64,000 nt of DNA, from positions 1-64,000 of the forward strand of contig NZ_CP016170.1 of assembly GCF_001676705.1 (NCBI RefSeq), given 5' to 3'. This document shows, piece by piece, positions 55,479 to 63,905 of the stretch (positions within the stretch are counted from its first letter, which is position 1; each line of letters opens with the position of its first letter). Source of the stretch: Bordetella bronchialis (GTDB taxonomy: Bacteria; Pseudomonadota; Gammaproteobacteria; Burkholderiales; Burkholderiaceae_B). The notes under the pieces are model-generated. The model saw only the letters and a list, made by a program, of their open reading frames with translations. It was not told where the DNA came from and made no database searches. The position numbers and the translations under genes were made by a program.

Positions 55479-56477
55479 ATGTCGAATACTTCCTTGAATC
55501 CTCCCATCGCGCGCCATACCGAAGGCGCGCCGCGCGGGATGAAGGTGCTTGCCATCGGCGTCCTGGCGGTCGTGGTGCTGGCCGTGCTGCCGCATGTCGC
55601 CGACAACGCCTTCATCCTGGCCATCGGCGCGCTGATCCTGCTGAACGTCATCGGCGCGCTCAGCCTGCACCTGATCATCCGCACCGGGCACATCTCGTTC
55701 TCGCATGCCGGCTTCATGGGCGTGGGCGCCTACGCCTGCGCGCTCTCCGTGCTGAAGCTGGGCGTTTCGCCCTTCGTCGGCCTGGCGATAGGCGCGGCGG
55801 CCTCGGGCCTGCTGGCCCTGCTGGTGGGCCCCATCGTGCTGCGGCTAACCGGCAAATACTTCGTGCTGGTGACTTTCCTGCTGGGCGAGATCATCCGCCT
55901 GGTGCTGGTCGAGTGGGAAAGCGTGACGGGCGGCTCCAACGGCCTGTCCAACCTGCCCGACCTGCACGCGGGCTGGAGCTCGCCGCTGGCGCAGTACTAC
56001 ATCGCCCTGGTCGCCGCCACGCTGGTGGCCGCCCTGTGCATCCGCCTGCTGATGTCGGAGACCGGACGCGCCATGGATGCCGTGCGCGAGGCCGAACGGG
56101 TCACCGAATGCGCCGGCGTGCCGGTCATCCGCCTGAAGGTGGGCATCTTCGTGCTGGGCTGCGCGCTGGTCGGCCTGCAAGGCGGGCTGCTGGCCTTCTT
56201 CATGCATTACATCGATCCGACCACCTTCGGCATGACGGACTCGCTGAACCTGGTCGTCATGAACGTGCTGGGCGGTATGTACAACGTGGTCGGCCCGATC
56301 GTCGGCGCGGTCTTCCTGGTGGCGCTGCCCGAACTGCTGCGCGGTTACGTGGAAATCCAGCGCATCCTGTTCGGCGTGGCGCTGATCCTGGTGATGGCCT
56401 CTTTCTCGTCCGGCCTGGTCGGCCTGGCCGGCATGCTGCGCGGTGCGCGGCGCGAACGCAAGGAGGCGCGGGCATGA
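55479..56477 (+). CDS. Liv-type ABC transporter permease (LivM-like)
   Basis: This 332-aa permease has LIIRTGHISFSHAGFMGVGAYACALS and the coupling helix RAMDAVREAERVTECAGVPVIRLKV. ATG 55479 starts 8 bp after the livH-like stop. The final four bases overlap the next ATG, suggesting coupled translation. Confidence 0.93.
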   Translation: MSNTSLNPPIARHTEGAPRGMKVLAIGVLAVVVLAVLPHVADNAFILAIGALILLNVIGALSLHLIIRTGHISFSHAGFMGVGAYACALSVLKLGVSPFVGLAIGAAASGLLALLVGPIVLRLTGKYFVLVTFLLGEIIRLVLVEWESVTGGSNGLSNLPDLHAGWSSPLAQYYIALVAATLVAALCIRLLMSETGRAMDAVREAERVTECAGVPVIRLKVGIFVLGCALVGLQGGLLAFFMHYIDPTTFGMTDSLNLVVMNVLGGMYNVVGPIVGAVFLVALPELLRGYVEIQRILFGVALILVMASFSSGLVGLAGMLRGARRERKEARA

Positions 56478-57256
56478 AGAAACTGCTCAATGTGGATGGC
56501 ATCGGCATCAGCTTCGGCGGACTGAAGGCCGTCGATGGCGTCACCTTCGAAGTGTATGAAGGCGAGATCCTGGGGGTCATCGGGCCCAACGGCGCCGGCA
56601 AGACCACGCTGGTCAACCTGATCAGCGGCGTCATCAAGCCCACGCGCGGCACGGTGGTGTTCCGCGACGAAACCGTGACCGGCATGGCGCCCTCGCGCCT
56701 GACCGAGCGGGGCCTGGTGCGCACCTTCCAATCCACGGCCGTCTATGCGCAGCGCAGCGTGCGCGAGAACATCGTGCGCGGTTCCTACCTGACGCGCTAT
56801 CCGGGTTTCCTGTCCACGCTGTTCGATACGCCCCGCGCGCGCCGCCGCCGCGAAGAATCGGACGCGCAGGTCGAGGAACTGCTCCATCGCATGGGGCTGG
56901 CCGCGGTGGCCGACGACGCGGCCGGCAGCCTGCCCTACGGGATGCAGAAGATCCTGGGCATCGCCATCGCGCTGGCGGCGCGGCCGACCCTGCTGATGCT
57001 GGACGAGCCCGTGGCCGGGCTCAGCGCGGAGGAAACCGACCAGGTGCGAGACGCCATCCTGCGCGTACGCGAGTCCGGCGTCACCGTCATGGTCATCGAC
57101 CACAACATGCGCTTCATCGCCGGATTGTGCGACCGCCTGCTGGTGGTCGCCGCCGGCCAGGAACTGACGCGCGGCAAGCCGGATGAGGTCCTGCGCGACC
57201 GGCGCGTCGTCGAGGCTTACTTGGGAACTAGGAATGTCACTGCTGGAATTGCGTAA
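56474..57256 (+). CDS. Liv-type ABC transporter ATPase (LivG-like)
   Basis: This 260-aa ATP-binding subunit has Walker A GPNGAGKTT, signature-like LPYGMQKILGIAIALA (the usual LSGGQ is replaced by LPYGM, as in many LivG proteins), Walker B LLMLDEPVAGL and switch His in VIDHNM. Start ATG 56474 overlaps the livM-like stop. Confidence 0.95.
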   Translation: MKKLLNVDGIGISFGGLKAVDGVTFEVYEGEILGVIGPNGAGKTTLVNLISGVIKPTRGTVVFRDETVTGMAPSRLTERGLVRTFQSTAVYAQRSVRENIVRGSYLTRYPGFLSTLFDTPRARRRREESDAQVEELLHRMGLAAVADDAAGSLPYGMQKILGIAIALAARPTLLMLDEPVAGLSAEETDQVRDAILRVRESGVTVMVIDHNMRFIAGLCDRLLVVAAGQELTRGKPDEVLRDRRVVEAYLGTRNVTAGIA

Positions 57257-57944
57257 CCTGGACGTGCGCTACGGCCGCGTGGCCGGCACGCGCGCGTTGA
57301 ACCTGAGCATCGGCGAAGCCGAAACCGTGGCCCTGATCGGCTCGAACGGCGCGGGCAAGAGCAGCACGCTGAAGGCCATCACCGGACTCGTCAACGGCTA
57401 CGGCGGCGATATCCTGTGGCAAGGCAAGAGCATCAAGGGCATGGCCGCGTCGGAGGTCGTCAAGCTGGGCATCGGCTTTTCGCCCGAAGGGCGCCGCGTG
57501 TTCCCGTCGCTATCGGTGCAGGAGAACCTGAAAATGGGCGCCTTCGGCCGCGGCGGGGACCGCCAGGCCGAACGCATGGAGCAGATGTTCGGGTATTTTC
57601 CGCGGCTCAAGGAACGGGCGCGCCAGGCCGCCGGCAGCCTGTCCGGCGGCGAACAGCAGATGCTGGCCATCGGCCGCGCGCTGATGAGCGGACCCAGGCT
57701 GTTCCTGCTGGACGAGCCGTCGCTGGGCCTGGCGCCCATCATCGTCGAGCGCATCGGCGATATCCTGCTGGAGATCCAGCAGCGCGAGGGACTGGCCTTC
57801 GTGCTTGCCGAACAGAACGCCAATTGGGCGATGCGCGTGGCGCGGCGCACCGCCATCCTGCAATTGGGCGAAAAAATGTTCGACGATGAATCCGCCGCGC
57901 TGCTCGAAGACCCGAAGGTGCAGACCGCTTTCCTGGGCGTATAG
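57234..57944 (+). CDS. Liv-type ABC transporter ATPase (LivF-like)
   Basis: This 236-aa second ATPase has Walker A GSNGAGKSS, signature LSGGEQQM, Walker B LFLLDEPSLGL. It begins within the last 23 bp of the preceding gene (ATG 57234, AGGA upstream). It completes a five-component importer. Confidence 0.95.
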   Translation: MSLLELRNLDVRYGRVAGTRALNLSIGEAETVALIGSNGAGKSSTLKAITGLVNGYGGDILWQGKSIKGMAASEVVKLGIGFSPEGRRVFPSLSVQENLKMGAFGRGGDRQAERMEQMFGYFPRLKERARQAAGSLSGGEQQMLAIGRALMSGPRLFLLDEPSLGLAPIIVERIGDILLEIQQREGLAFVLAEQNANWAMRVARRTAILQLGEKMFDDESAALLEDPKVQTAFLGV

Positions 57945-57961
57945 GCCCATGCCGCGATTCC

Positions 57962-58006
57962 GCGTGGATGCCGCGCCGGGCGCTGCCTGGCCGGATCCAC
58001 GCTTTT
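57962..58006 (+). terminator. Candidate terminator after the Liv genes
   Basis: GCGTGGAT (57962-57969) pairs with ATCCACGC (57995-58002), followed by TTTT; the 25-nt intervening GC-rich loop can fold further. It may attenuate rather than fully stop transcription into the deacetylase gene 31 bp later. Confidence 0.5.
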
Positions 58007-58036
58007 GACGTTGACTTCCCTAATCGGATGGATCCC

Positions 58037-58936
58037 ATGCTACTTCCCTATCACGATCGGTATCCGTACAGCGCCATCACGCGCCGCCCCGACTACAGCT
58101 GGCCCGGCGGCAAGCGCCTGGCCGTCTATCTGGGCCTGAACATCGAGCACTTCGCCTTCGGCGCGGGCAAGGGCCACCACCTGGGCACCGAACTGCCGCA
58201 GCCCGATGCGCGCGGTTTCGCCTGGCGGGACTATGGCAACCGGGTGGGCGTGTGGCGCCTGCTGGAACTGTTCGACGAACTGGGCCTGCCGGCCGCGCAC
58301 CTGATGAATACGGTGCTGTTCGAATACTGCCCCGAGGTCCTGGAGCCCATCCTGAAGCGCGGCGACGAGATCATCGGCCACGGCCGCACCAATGCCGAGG
58401 CGCAAGGGCATCTGTGGCCCGCCGACGAAGCACGCCTGTTGACCGAAGTGCGCGATGCGATCAAGAAGCACGCCGGCCAGGACGTGCGCGGCTGGATGGG
58501 GCCGTGGATGTCGCAAAGCGCGCAGACGCCTGAACTGCTGGTGGAGACGGGCTACAAGTTCGTGATGGACTGGCCGGCCGACGACCAGCCGGTATGGATG
58601 AAGACGCGCTCGGGTCCGCTGATGTCGGTGCCCTATCCGCTGGAGATCAACGATTCGCCGCAGATGCTGGTGCGCCGCCATACCGCCCAGGACTTCGAGC
58701 AGATGATCGTCGAGCAGTTCGAGGAGATGCTGGCGCAGTCGGAAAAACAGCCGCTGGTGTGCGGCATCGCCCTGCACACGATGATCGTCGGCCAGCCCTA
58801 TCGCCTGCGGGCGCTGCGCCGGGCGCTGAAGTACATCGTCGAACACCCGCAGCGCGACAAGATCTGGTTCACGCGCCCCGGCGAAATCTACGATCACTGC
58901 GCGGGGCTGCCGGAAGGCGTCATGGTGCGCCCCTAG
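58037..58936 (+). CDS. Polysaccharide-deacetylase-family protein (allantoinase PuuE-like), copy B
   Basis: This 299-aa paralogue of the gene at 43623 matches from MLLPYHDRYPY onward, with GDEIIGHGRTNAEAQGH, WMGPWMSQSAQTPELL and FTRPGEIYDHC. An ATG at 58028 would add three residues. In this context the substrate probably arrives via the Liv-type importer and yields an amide for the amidase, giving an uptake, ring-opening and deamidation set. Confidence 0.85.
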   Translation: MLLPYHDRYPYSAITRRPDYSWPGGKRLAVYLGLNIEHFAFGAGKGHHLGTELPQPDARGFAWRDYGNRVGVWRLLELFDELGLPAAHLMNTVLFEYCPEVLEPILKRGDEIIGHGRTNAEAQGHLWPADEARLLTEVRDAIKKHAGQDVRGWMGPWMSQSAQTPELLVETGYKFVMDWPADDQPVWMKTRSGPLMSVPYPLEINDSPQMLVRRHTAQDFEQMIVEQFEEMLAQSEKQPLVCGIALHTMIVGQPYRLRALRRALKYIVEHPQRDKIWFTRPGEIYDHCAGLPEGVMVRP

Positions 58937-58955
58937 CGTTAACAGGCACTAGGGA

Positions 58956-59948
58956 TCAGGAGCCCTCGCGCGACGCGGCCGACGGGTTGGGCGCGCAGGC
59001 CGCGGCGCCCCCCAGCGTGTTGCGCACCCACACCAGTTCGGCGGCGATGGCCACGGCGATCTCCGCCGGCGTGCGGCTGGCGATGCGCAGGCCCACCGGC
59101 CCGTGCAGGCGGGCGATCTCCTCGTCGGACAGGTCGAACATCCGCAGGCGTTCGCGCCGCTTGGCCTGGTTGGGCGCGGAGCCCAGCGCGCCAACATAGA
59201 AGGCTGGGGATTTCAGCGCTTCCAGCAGGGCCATGTCGTCAAGCTTGGGGTCATGGGTGACGGCGACGATGGCGGTGCGTTCGTCCGTGCCGATTTCCGT
59301 CACCGTGTCGTCGGGCATGGACGTCAGCAAGGTGACGCCGGGCATATTCCAGTCGGCGAAGAATTCCTCGCGCGGGTCGCACACCATCACGTGGAAATCC
59401 AGGGCGGTGGCGATTTCGCCGAGCACGCGCGCCGTCTGGTTGGCGCCTATGATCAACAGACGCCAGTGCGGACCGTACACCGAACGGAAGGTGCGGCCAT
59501 CGAAATCCGGGCCGTCGATGGGCGTGGCGGGCGCCAATGTCCAGGTACCGGTCTGCAGATCGACGGTACGCATGATCAGGCGGTGTTCGCGTACGTCGCG
59601 CAGGACCGGATCCAGCCACGCCGTGTCGCGCAGCGGCTCGACCACCAGGCGCAGCGTGCCGCCGCAGGGCAGGCCGAAACGCGCCGCTTCTTCGCTGGTG
59701 ATGCCGTAGGTGACGCGGTCGGCCGCGTCGGGCAGCGTACCCGCCACCGCGCGCGATATCAGGTCGTCTTCGACGCAGCCGCCCGATACGGAGCCGACCA
59801 GCCGGCCGTCGCCGCGCAGGGCCGCCAGCGCGCCCGCCTGGCGGGGCGCCGAGCCCCAGGTCTGCACCACGGTGACCAGGTGCACGCGATGCCCTTCGGC
59901 GACCCAGTCGCGAGCATGCTGCAGTACGTCGATATCCAGGGAATTCAT
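58956..59948 (-). CDS. XdhC/CoxI family molybdenum cofactor insertion protein
   Basis: This 330-aa XdhC-family protein has the N-terminal segment TWGSAPRQAGALAALR and GSVSGGCVEDDLI, and a C-terminal Rossmann part (LLIIGANQTARVLGEIATALDFHVMVCDPR, FYVGALGSAPNQAKRRERL). XdhC binds and sulfurates the Mo cofactor and loads it into xanthine-dehydrogenase-type enzymes. The only such enzyme in the window is encoded at 39.6-43.4 kb, so it may serve that enzyme. ATG 59948 chosen by similarity. Confidence 0.92.
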   Translation of the reverse strand: MNSLDIDVLQHARDWVAEGHRVHLVTVVQTWGSAPRQAGALAALRGDGRLVGSVSGGCVEDDLISRAVAGTLPDAADRVTYGITSEEAARFGLPCGGTLRLVVEPLRDTAWLDPVLRDVREHRLIMRTVDLQTGTWTLAPATPIDGPDFDGRTFRSVYGPHWRLLIIGANQTARVLGEIATALDFHVMVCDPREEFFADWNMPGVTLLTSMPDDTVTEIGTDERTAIVAVTHDPKLDDMALLEALKSPAFYVGALGSAPNQAKRRERLRMFDLSDEEIARLHGPVGLRIASRTPAEIAVAIAAELVWVRNTLGGAAACAPNPSAASREGS

Positions 59949-60163
59949 GAAGCGCCCGTCCTGAAGGCCCGCCATGGGCCTGAAAACCGGCCGCATCGCG
60001 CTGGGCAAGGCGGCACACCCGAAGGCGCTGCGACATGCGCGCGCCGCGCAAGGTACTTTACCCCAGCGCGCCGGCGGCATGCCGCCGCCGGCCGACCGCG
60101 CGGGTACTGGCGGAGTGTGCAACATTTTTGGCACTTCTCCAAGTTTTGGCCAGTGGCGCGCCA

Positions 60164-60195
60164 AAAGAAAATCGGCCCTCGCGGGGAGGGCCGAT
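60164..60195 (-). terminator. Terminator of DUF4148 copy 4
   Basis: On the minus strand ATCGGCCCTC (60186-60195) pairs with GAGGGCCGAT (60171-60180) around a 5-nt loop, followed by TTTTCTTTT. It shares the GGCCGATTT ending with the terminators of copies 1-3, but the structured tail of those copies is absent here. Confidence 0.88.
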
Positions 60196-60251
60196 TTATC
60201 GCTATCGGTCGTCGTGCGACCGCGTCATCCGTGGCTGGACGCCCTGGATGC

Positions 60252-60557
60252 TTACGCGCCCTGGAAGGGCTCGTTGTTCGAGTCGCCGAAGTCCGAGCCC
60301 AGCGCGATCTGCGCACGGCTGACGCCGCTATCGGCTTGCGCGGTGAACGGCGCATTGTTGGTGTCGGCATTGCCGGTCAGGCCGGCGGCGCGCGCTTGCT
60401 GCAGGTCGGCGACGACCTGGGCGCGGCTCACGCTGTCGGCGGTCTGGCCGTAGACACCCTGGAAGGGGACGTTATTGGGTTCGCTGTTGGCCGCCTGGGC
60501 CGCGCCGATGGCGGCAAACGACAGAATGACGGCGGAAACGATGGTCTTGGCTTTCAT
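60252..60557 (-). CDS. Secreted DUF4148-type small protein, diverged copy 4
   Basis: This 101-aa paralogue of the proteins at 5.5, 7.4 and 12.1 kb has an almost identical signal peptide (MKAKTIVSAVILSFAAIGAAQA) and DUF4148-like core, but a diverged mature part. The three motifs persist as PNNVPFQG, TNNAPFT and SNNEPFQG, so the N-x-PF portion is the conserved element. ATG 60557 is preceded by the same TAGGAGTACTGCC as the others. Probably periplasmic, unknown role. Confidence 0.85.
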   Translation of the reverse strand: MKAKTIVSAVILSFAAIGAAQAANSEPNNVPFQGVYGQTADSVSRAQVVADLQQARAAGLTGNADTNNAPFTAQADSGVSRAQIALGSDFGDSNNEPFQGA

Positions 60558-60750
60558 GGCAGTACTCCTAGTCCTGGTTAAGTGGTCCGGGCCGTGCATC
60601 GCGATCTGCTTGCTTGGGAAAGTTCGCGATGCCCGTTGCTGTTCCCGATGAAACGCATTCTGCGCCGCACAGGCCTAGGGATAAACCCTGGTTATCGAAA
60701 TTCATCTTTCCAAATCCGCGAATAATTCCGGATTATTCGTCGATTTTGAC
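60558..60750 (-). promoter_or_regulatory. Conserved leader of DUF4148 copy 4
   Basis: On the minus strand, CAGGGTTTATCCCTAGGCCT (60690-60671) and the following ~110 nt to the start codon match the leaders of copies 1-3 with few changes, although the coding parts have diverged. The stretch from here to 60865 shows no other feature. Confidence 0.6.
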
Positions 60751-60865
60751 TATTGAATTCATTGGCCCGCACTATTGACCGGGCGGCGCGGCGCTTCGGC
60801 GGCGTGCTCGCGCGAGGAAGCCATGGCGCGGTGGCATCCCCCAGGGCACCTTGCGCATCGCCTGC

Positions 60866-61627
60866 CTAGATGCCGCTGAACCAGTTGTAGCCCTGGTCCT
60901 CCCAATAGCCGCCCGGATAGGTGTTCGTGACGAACATCGCGACGATGTGCTTGGGATTCTTGAAACCGAGCTTGGTGGGCACGCGCAGGCGCAACGGTTG
61001 TCCGTAGTCCGCGGGCAAGGCCGTGCCGCCGAAGTCCAGGGCCAGGATGGTCTGCGGATGCAGCGCCGTGGGCATGTCGATGCTGCCGTAGTAGCGGTCG
61101 GCGCATTTGAAGCCCACATAGCGCGCGGTGAGGTCGGCGCCCACCCGCTGCAGGAAGGTCTTCAGCGGGATACCGCTCCATTGGCCTATCGCGCTCCAGC
61201 CCTCGATGCAGATGAGCCGGGTGATCTGGCTGGCTTGCGGCAGCCGGCGCAGTTCCTCCAGCGTCCAGGTGTGCTTGTCGGCCACCATGCCGGAAACTTC
61301 CAGCCGCCACGTGGACAGGTCGATATCCGGCACGCTGTATTCCGGATAGTAGGCATTGAAGGGAAACGGGTCGGTGACCTGGCTGGCCGCGTAGGTGGGC
61401 GCGAGCTTGTTCTGGTTGAACAGCCATGCCTGGACGCGGTCGTTCCAGCGCGACATCGCCCACAGGACCTTGTCGAAGGTATCGCCGTCCTGCATATTGC
61501 AGCCGCTCATCATGGCCAGCGCGCCCAGGGACAGGCCGCCGCGCAGCAGCAGGCGTCGCTGCGCGCGATGCAGTTCGCTGCGCTGGGCAGGCTCCAGCAC
61601 CAGGCGCGCGGATTTGCGTTCAGGCAT
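60866..61627 (-). CDS. Periplasmic molybdopterin-dependent oxidoreductase (MsrP/SUOX-fold)
   Basis: This 253-aa SUOX-fold enzyme has the molybdenum-ligating Cys in RLICIEGWSAIGQW. The N terminus has a twin-arginine signal (RRLLLRGGLSLGALAMMSGC) in which the final Cys resembles a lipobox, so it may be a Tat-exported lipoprotein. Related MsrP repairs oxidised methionine in periplasmic proteins. It overlaps the cytochrome gene by 8 bp; the pair parallels MsrP with MsrQ, although the cytochrome is of another type. Confidence 0.88.
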   Translation of the reverse strand: MPERKSARLVLEPAQRSELHRAQRRLLLRGGLSLGALAMMSGCNMQDGDTFDKVLWAMSRWNDRVQAWLFNQNKLAPTYAASQVTDPFPFNAYYPEYSVPDIDLSTWRLEVSGMVADKHTWTLEELRRLPQASQITRLICIEGWSAIGQWSGIPLKTFLQRVGADLTARYVGFKCADRYYGSIDMPTALHPQTILALDFGGTALPADYGQPLRLRVPTKLGFKNPKHIVAMFVTNTYPGGYWEDQGYNWFSGI

Positions 61628-62327
61628 CGCGGTCTCCGTGGGCGCGGCCGGTGATCATGGGCGGCAAGGTGCGCGGCACCAGGATTACGAGCAACAGGTG
61701 CACCGCGACGAACAGGCCTATGCCCGCCATGGCGCAGAAATGCACGACCCGCGCCGCCGCGAAGCCGCCGAAGAAGTCCGTCAGCCCGCTCAGCTGCACC
61801 GGCTTCCAGATCGCCAGTCCGGACGACACGATCAGCACGCCCAACAGCAGGACGCCCAGGTAGAGCGTCTTCTGCACGGCGTTGTAGCGGCCGGCGGTGT
61901 GCGGCAGGCGCAGCCGCAGCGCGGCCGCGGCGTCGTGCGCCACCGCGCGTGGCGTCACGTCCATCAGGTCGCGCCTCAGGTGGCCGGAAAGCACGCCGCC
62001 GATCACATAGACCAGGCCATTGCCGACCAGCAGCCACATGACCGCGAAATGCCAGATGGTGGCCGCGCCCAGCCAGCCGCCCAGCGTGGCCCATTGCGGA
62101 AAACTGAAGCCGAAGATCGGCGATGCGTTATAGATGCCCCACCCGCTCATGAACATGCAGGCCATGGCGTAGACGTTGAGCCAGTGGGTGATGCGCACAT
62201 ACAGGGCATGGACGCGCGGTCGCCCACGGGGCCCGGGCGCGGCGCCTTCGCGCCGGACCGCGTCGGATAAGGTGCGTGCGGACAAGGTAGGACTCCCGAA
62301 GTCCGATGCGGCCGCGGGGCGGCGCAT
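61620..62327 (-). CDS. Membrane b-type cytochrome (cytochrome b561-like)
   Basis: This 235-aa integral membrane protein has four main hydrophobic helices and haem-ligand candidates His in RITHWLNVYAM, WHFAVMWLL, and ARVVHFCAMAGIG...VHLLLV. It resembles the cytochrome b subunit of formate dehydrogenase/Ni-Fe-hydrogenase. It probably passes electrons from quinol to the oxidoreductase encoded next. ATG 62327 selected; the frame is open further upstream but without family similarity. Confidence 0.88.
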   Translation of the reverse strand: MRRPAAASDFGSPTLSARTLSDAVRREGAAPGPRGRPRVHALYVRITHWLNVYAMACMFMSGWGIYNASPIFGFSFPQWATLGGWLGAATIWHFAVMWLLVGNGLVYVIGGVLSGHLRRDLMDVTPRAVAHDAAAALRLRLPHTAGRYNAVQKTLYLGVLLLGVLIVSSGLAIWKPVQLSGLTDFFGGFAAARVVHFCAMAGIGLFVAVHLLLVILVPRTLPPMITGRAHGDRDA

Positions 62328-62404
62328 CGTGGCGGCATAACGGTGGCGTGCATGGGCCGGCGGCGCCGGCGGGCGGCGTCGGTCCCATGCGCATGCGGCT
62401 TGGC

Positions 62405-63031
62405 TTACATGGGCGGGATGGTGCCGTCCTTGCCGGCGATGATGGTGCTTGCCGTCAGGCTGCCGTCGGCGTTCTTGGTCGGGAACACGAGTACCGGCAC
62501 ACCGGCCTTGAGCATGCCGCGGTCGCCGGGCTCCATGTACACGATGGGAACGTCGGGCGGCACCACCACGGTTTTCTCGCCGTCCTTGTACTTCACCTTC
62601 ATGGTCGTGCCGTTGGTGCCGACCAGGCTGCCAACGGTACCGTTGGTCATCTGGCCGGTCTTGCCGTCGGCGCCCAGCCACGGGCGATTGCCCTCGCCGG
62701 AGCCGCGCAGGGATGCGGCGAAGACGTGCACCTCGAGCGCCTTCAGGGTGCCATCGGGCTGCGGCGTGGCGGCGGTGCCGATGAAACTGTCGGGCTTGAT
62801 ATCGCTCAGCTTGGCGAGCGACACGGCGCGTACCGCGGCGTCGGCCGGTATCGCCAGGCTGATGTCCTTGCCGTTGCGTGCCTTGATCAGCAGGGTCGTG
62901 TCGGTGACCTGCTCGATCTTGCCGCGTACCGCCAGCCGGTTGGCCGGCGGTTGCTGCGCTTGTGCCGCCGCCATGCCGCCCGCCAGCAGCAAGCCGGCGC
63001 ACCATGCTCCAATCCGATAACGCTTGTTCAT
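62405..63031 (-). CDS. Secreted DUF5666-like protein
   Basis: This 208-aa exported protein has signal peptide MNKRYRIGAWCAGLLLAGGMAAAQA. The mature part has OB-like repeats with VRGKIEQVTDTTLLIKARNGKDISLAI and VGSLVGTNGTTMKVKYKDGEKTVVV, typical of DUF5666-type periplasmic proteins. It is the first gene of the leftward unit with the cytochrome and oxidoreductase, downstream of the CusR-like box. Function unknown. Confidence 0.75.
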   Translation of the reverse strand: MNKRYRIGAWCAGLLLAGGMAAAQAQQPPANRLAVRGKIEQVTDTTLLIKARNGKDISLAIPADAAVRAVSLAKLSDIKPDSFIGTAATPQPDGTLKALEVHVFAASLRGSGEGNRPWLGADGKTGQMTNGTVGSLVGTNGTTMKVKYKDGEKTVVVPPDVPIVYMEPGDRGMLKAGVPVLVFPTKNADGSLTASTIIAGKDGTIPPM

Positions 63032-63141
63032 CCGTTTCTCCGTCAGGCTGTGCCGGGCCGTTGATCGGACCGGCCGGAAGACCCTTGCAGGGTCGCCGGG
63101 CTATCCTGCCTTGCGCGGGGGGACGGAAACATGACGCGCGG

Positions 63142-63157
63142 ATGACAATAATGTCAT
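63142..63157. promoter_or_regulatory. CusR/HprR-type operator
   Basis: ATGACA-ATAA-TGTCAT is a perfect inverted repeat, differing from the E. coli CusR/HprR consensus (ATGACAANNTTGTCAT) at one position. It lies midway in the divergent intergenic region, 53 bp upstream of the response regulator and 111 bp upstream of the DUF5666-like gene, and may control both. Confidence 0.7.
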
Positions 63158-63209
63158 GAACCCGCGCACGCGAATGGATAGAATCGCGGAGAAGCGATAG
63201 AGGTGTCGT

Positions 63210-63905
63210 GTGCGCATACTGGTGGTCGAGGATGACCTCAAAACCGGCGAATACCTGAAAAAAGGGCTGGGCGAATCGGGCTACGCGGTGGATCTGGCGC
63301 GCCACGGCGTCGACGGCCTGCACCTGGCGCTGGAACAGCGCTACGACTTGATCGTGCTGGATGTCATGCTGCCCGGCATCAACGGCTGGCAGATCATGGA
63401 AACCCTGCGCAAGCGCCAGGACGTGCCGGTCCTGTTCCTGACGGCGCGCGATCACCTGCAGGACCGCATCCGCGGCCTCGAGCTCGGCGCCGACGACTAC
63501 CTGGTCAAGCCTTTTTCCTTTACCGAACTGGTGCTGCGCATACGGACACTGCTGCGCCGGGGCGTGGTGCGCGAAGCCGATCATCTGCGCCTGGCGGACC
63601 TGCACATCGACGTGCTGCGACGGCGTGTCACGCGCATGAATACCGCCATCGCCCTGACCACCAAGGAATTCACGCTGCTGCACCTGCTGGCGCGGCGCGA
63701 GGGCGAGGTCCTGTCGCGCGCCATCATCGCGTCCGAGGTCTGGGATATGAATTTCGATAGCGACACCAATGTGGTGGACGTCGCCATCAAGCGCTTGCGG
63801 GCCAAGATAGACCGCCCCTTCGAGCCCAAGCTCATCCATACCGTACGCGGCATAGGCTACGTCTGCGAGGTGCGCGCATGCGCGGACAATGGCGACGCTC
63901 CCTGA
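63210..63905 (+). CDS. OmpR-family response regulator (CusR/HprR-like)
   Basis: This 231-aa response regulator has a receiver domain with phospho-acceptor Asp-51 (LDVMLPG), switch Lys in LVKPFSF, and a C-terminal winged HTH ([42 protein letters not shown]). The sequence is of the heavy-metal/HprR group. GTG start at 63210, AGAGG upstream. In E. coli the related HprRS controls msrPQ in oxidative stress, and CusRS responds to copper. By location this system should control the adjacent oxidoreductase unit. Confidence 0.93.
   Translation: MRILVVEDDLKTGEYLKKGLGESGYAVDLARHGVDGLHLALEQRYDLIVLDVMLPGINGWQIMETLRKRQDVPVLFLTARDHLQDRIRGLELGADDYLVKPFSFTELVLRIRTLLRRGVVREADHLRLADLHIDVLRRRVTRMNTAIALTTKEFTLLHLLARREGEVLSRAIIASEVWDMNFDSDTNVVDVAIKRLRAKIDRPFEPKLIHTVRGIGYVCEVRACADNGDAP

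Noticed and set aside
62328..63839. Long extension upstream of the b-type cytochrome
   Set aside because: Frame is open but lies antisense to the response regulator and in a shadow frame of the DUF5666-like gene; similarity begins only at 62327.
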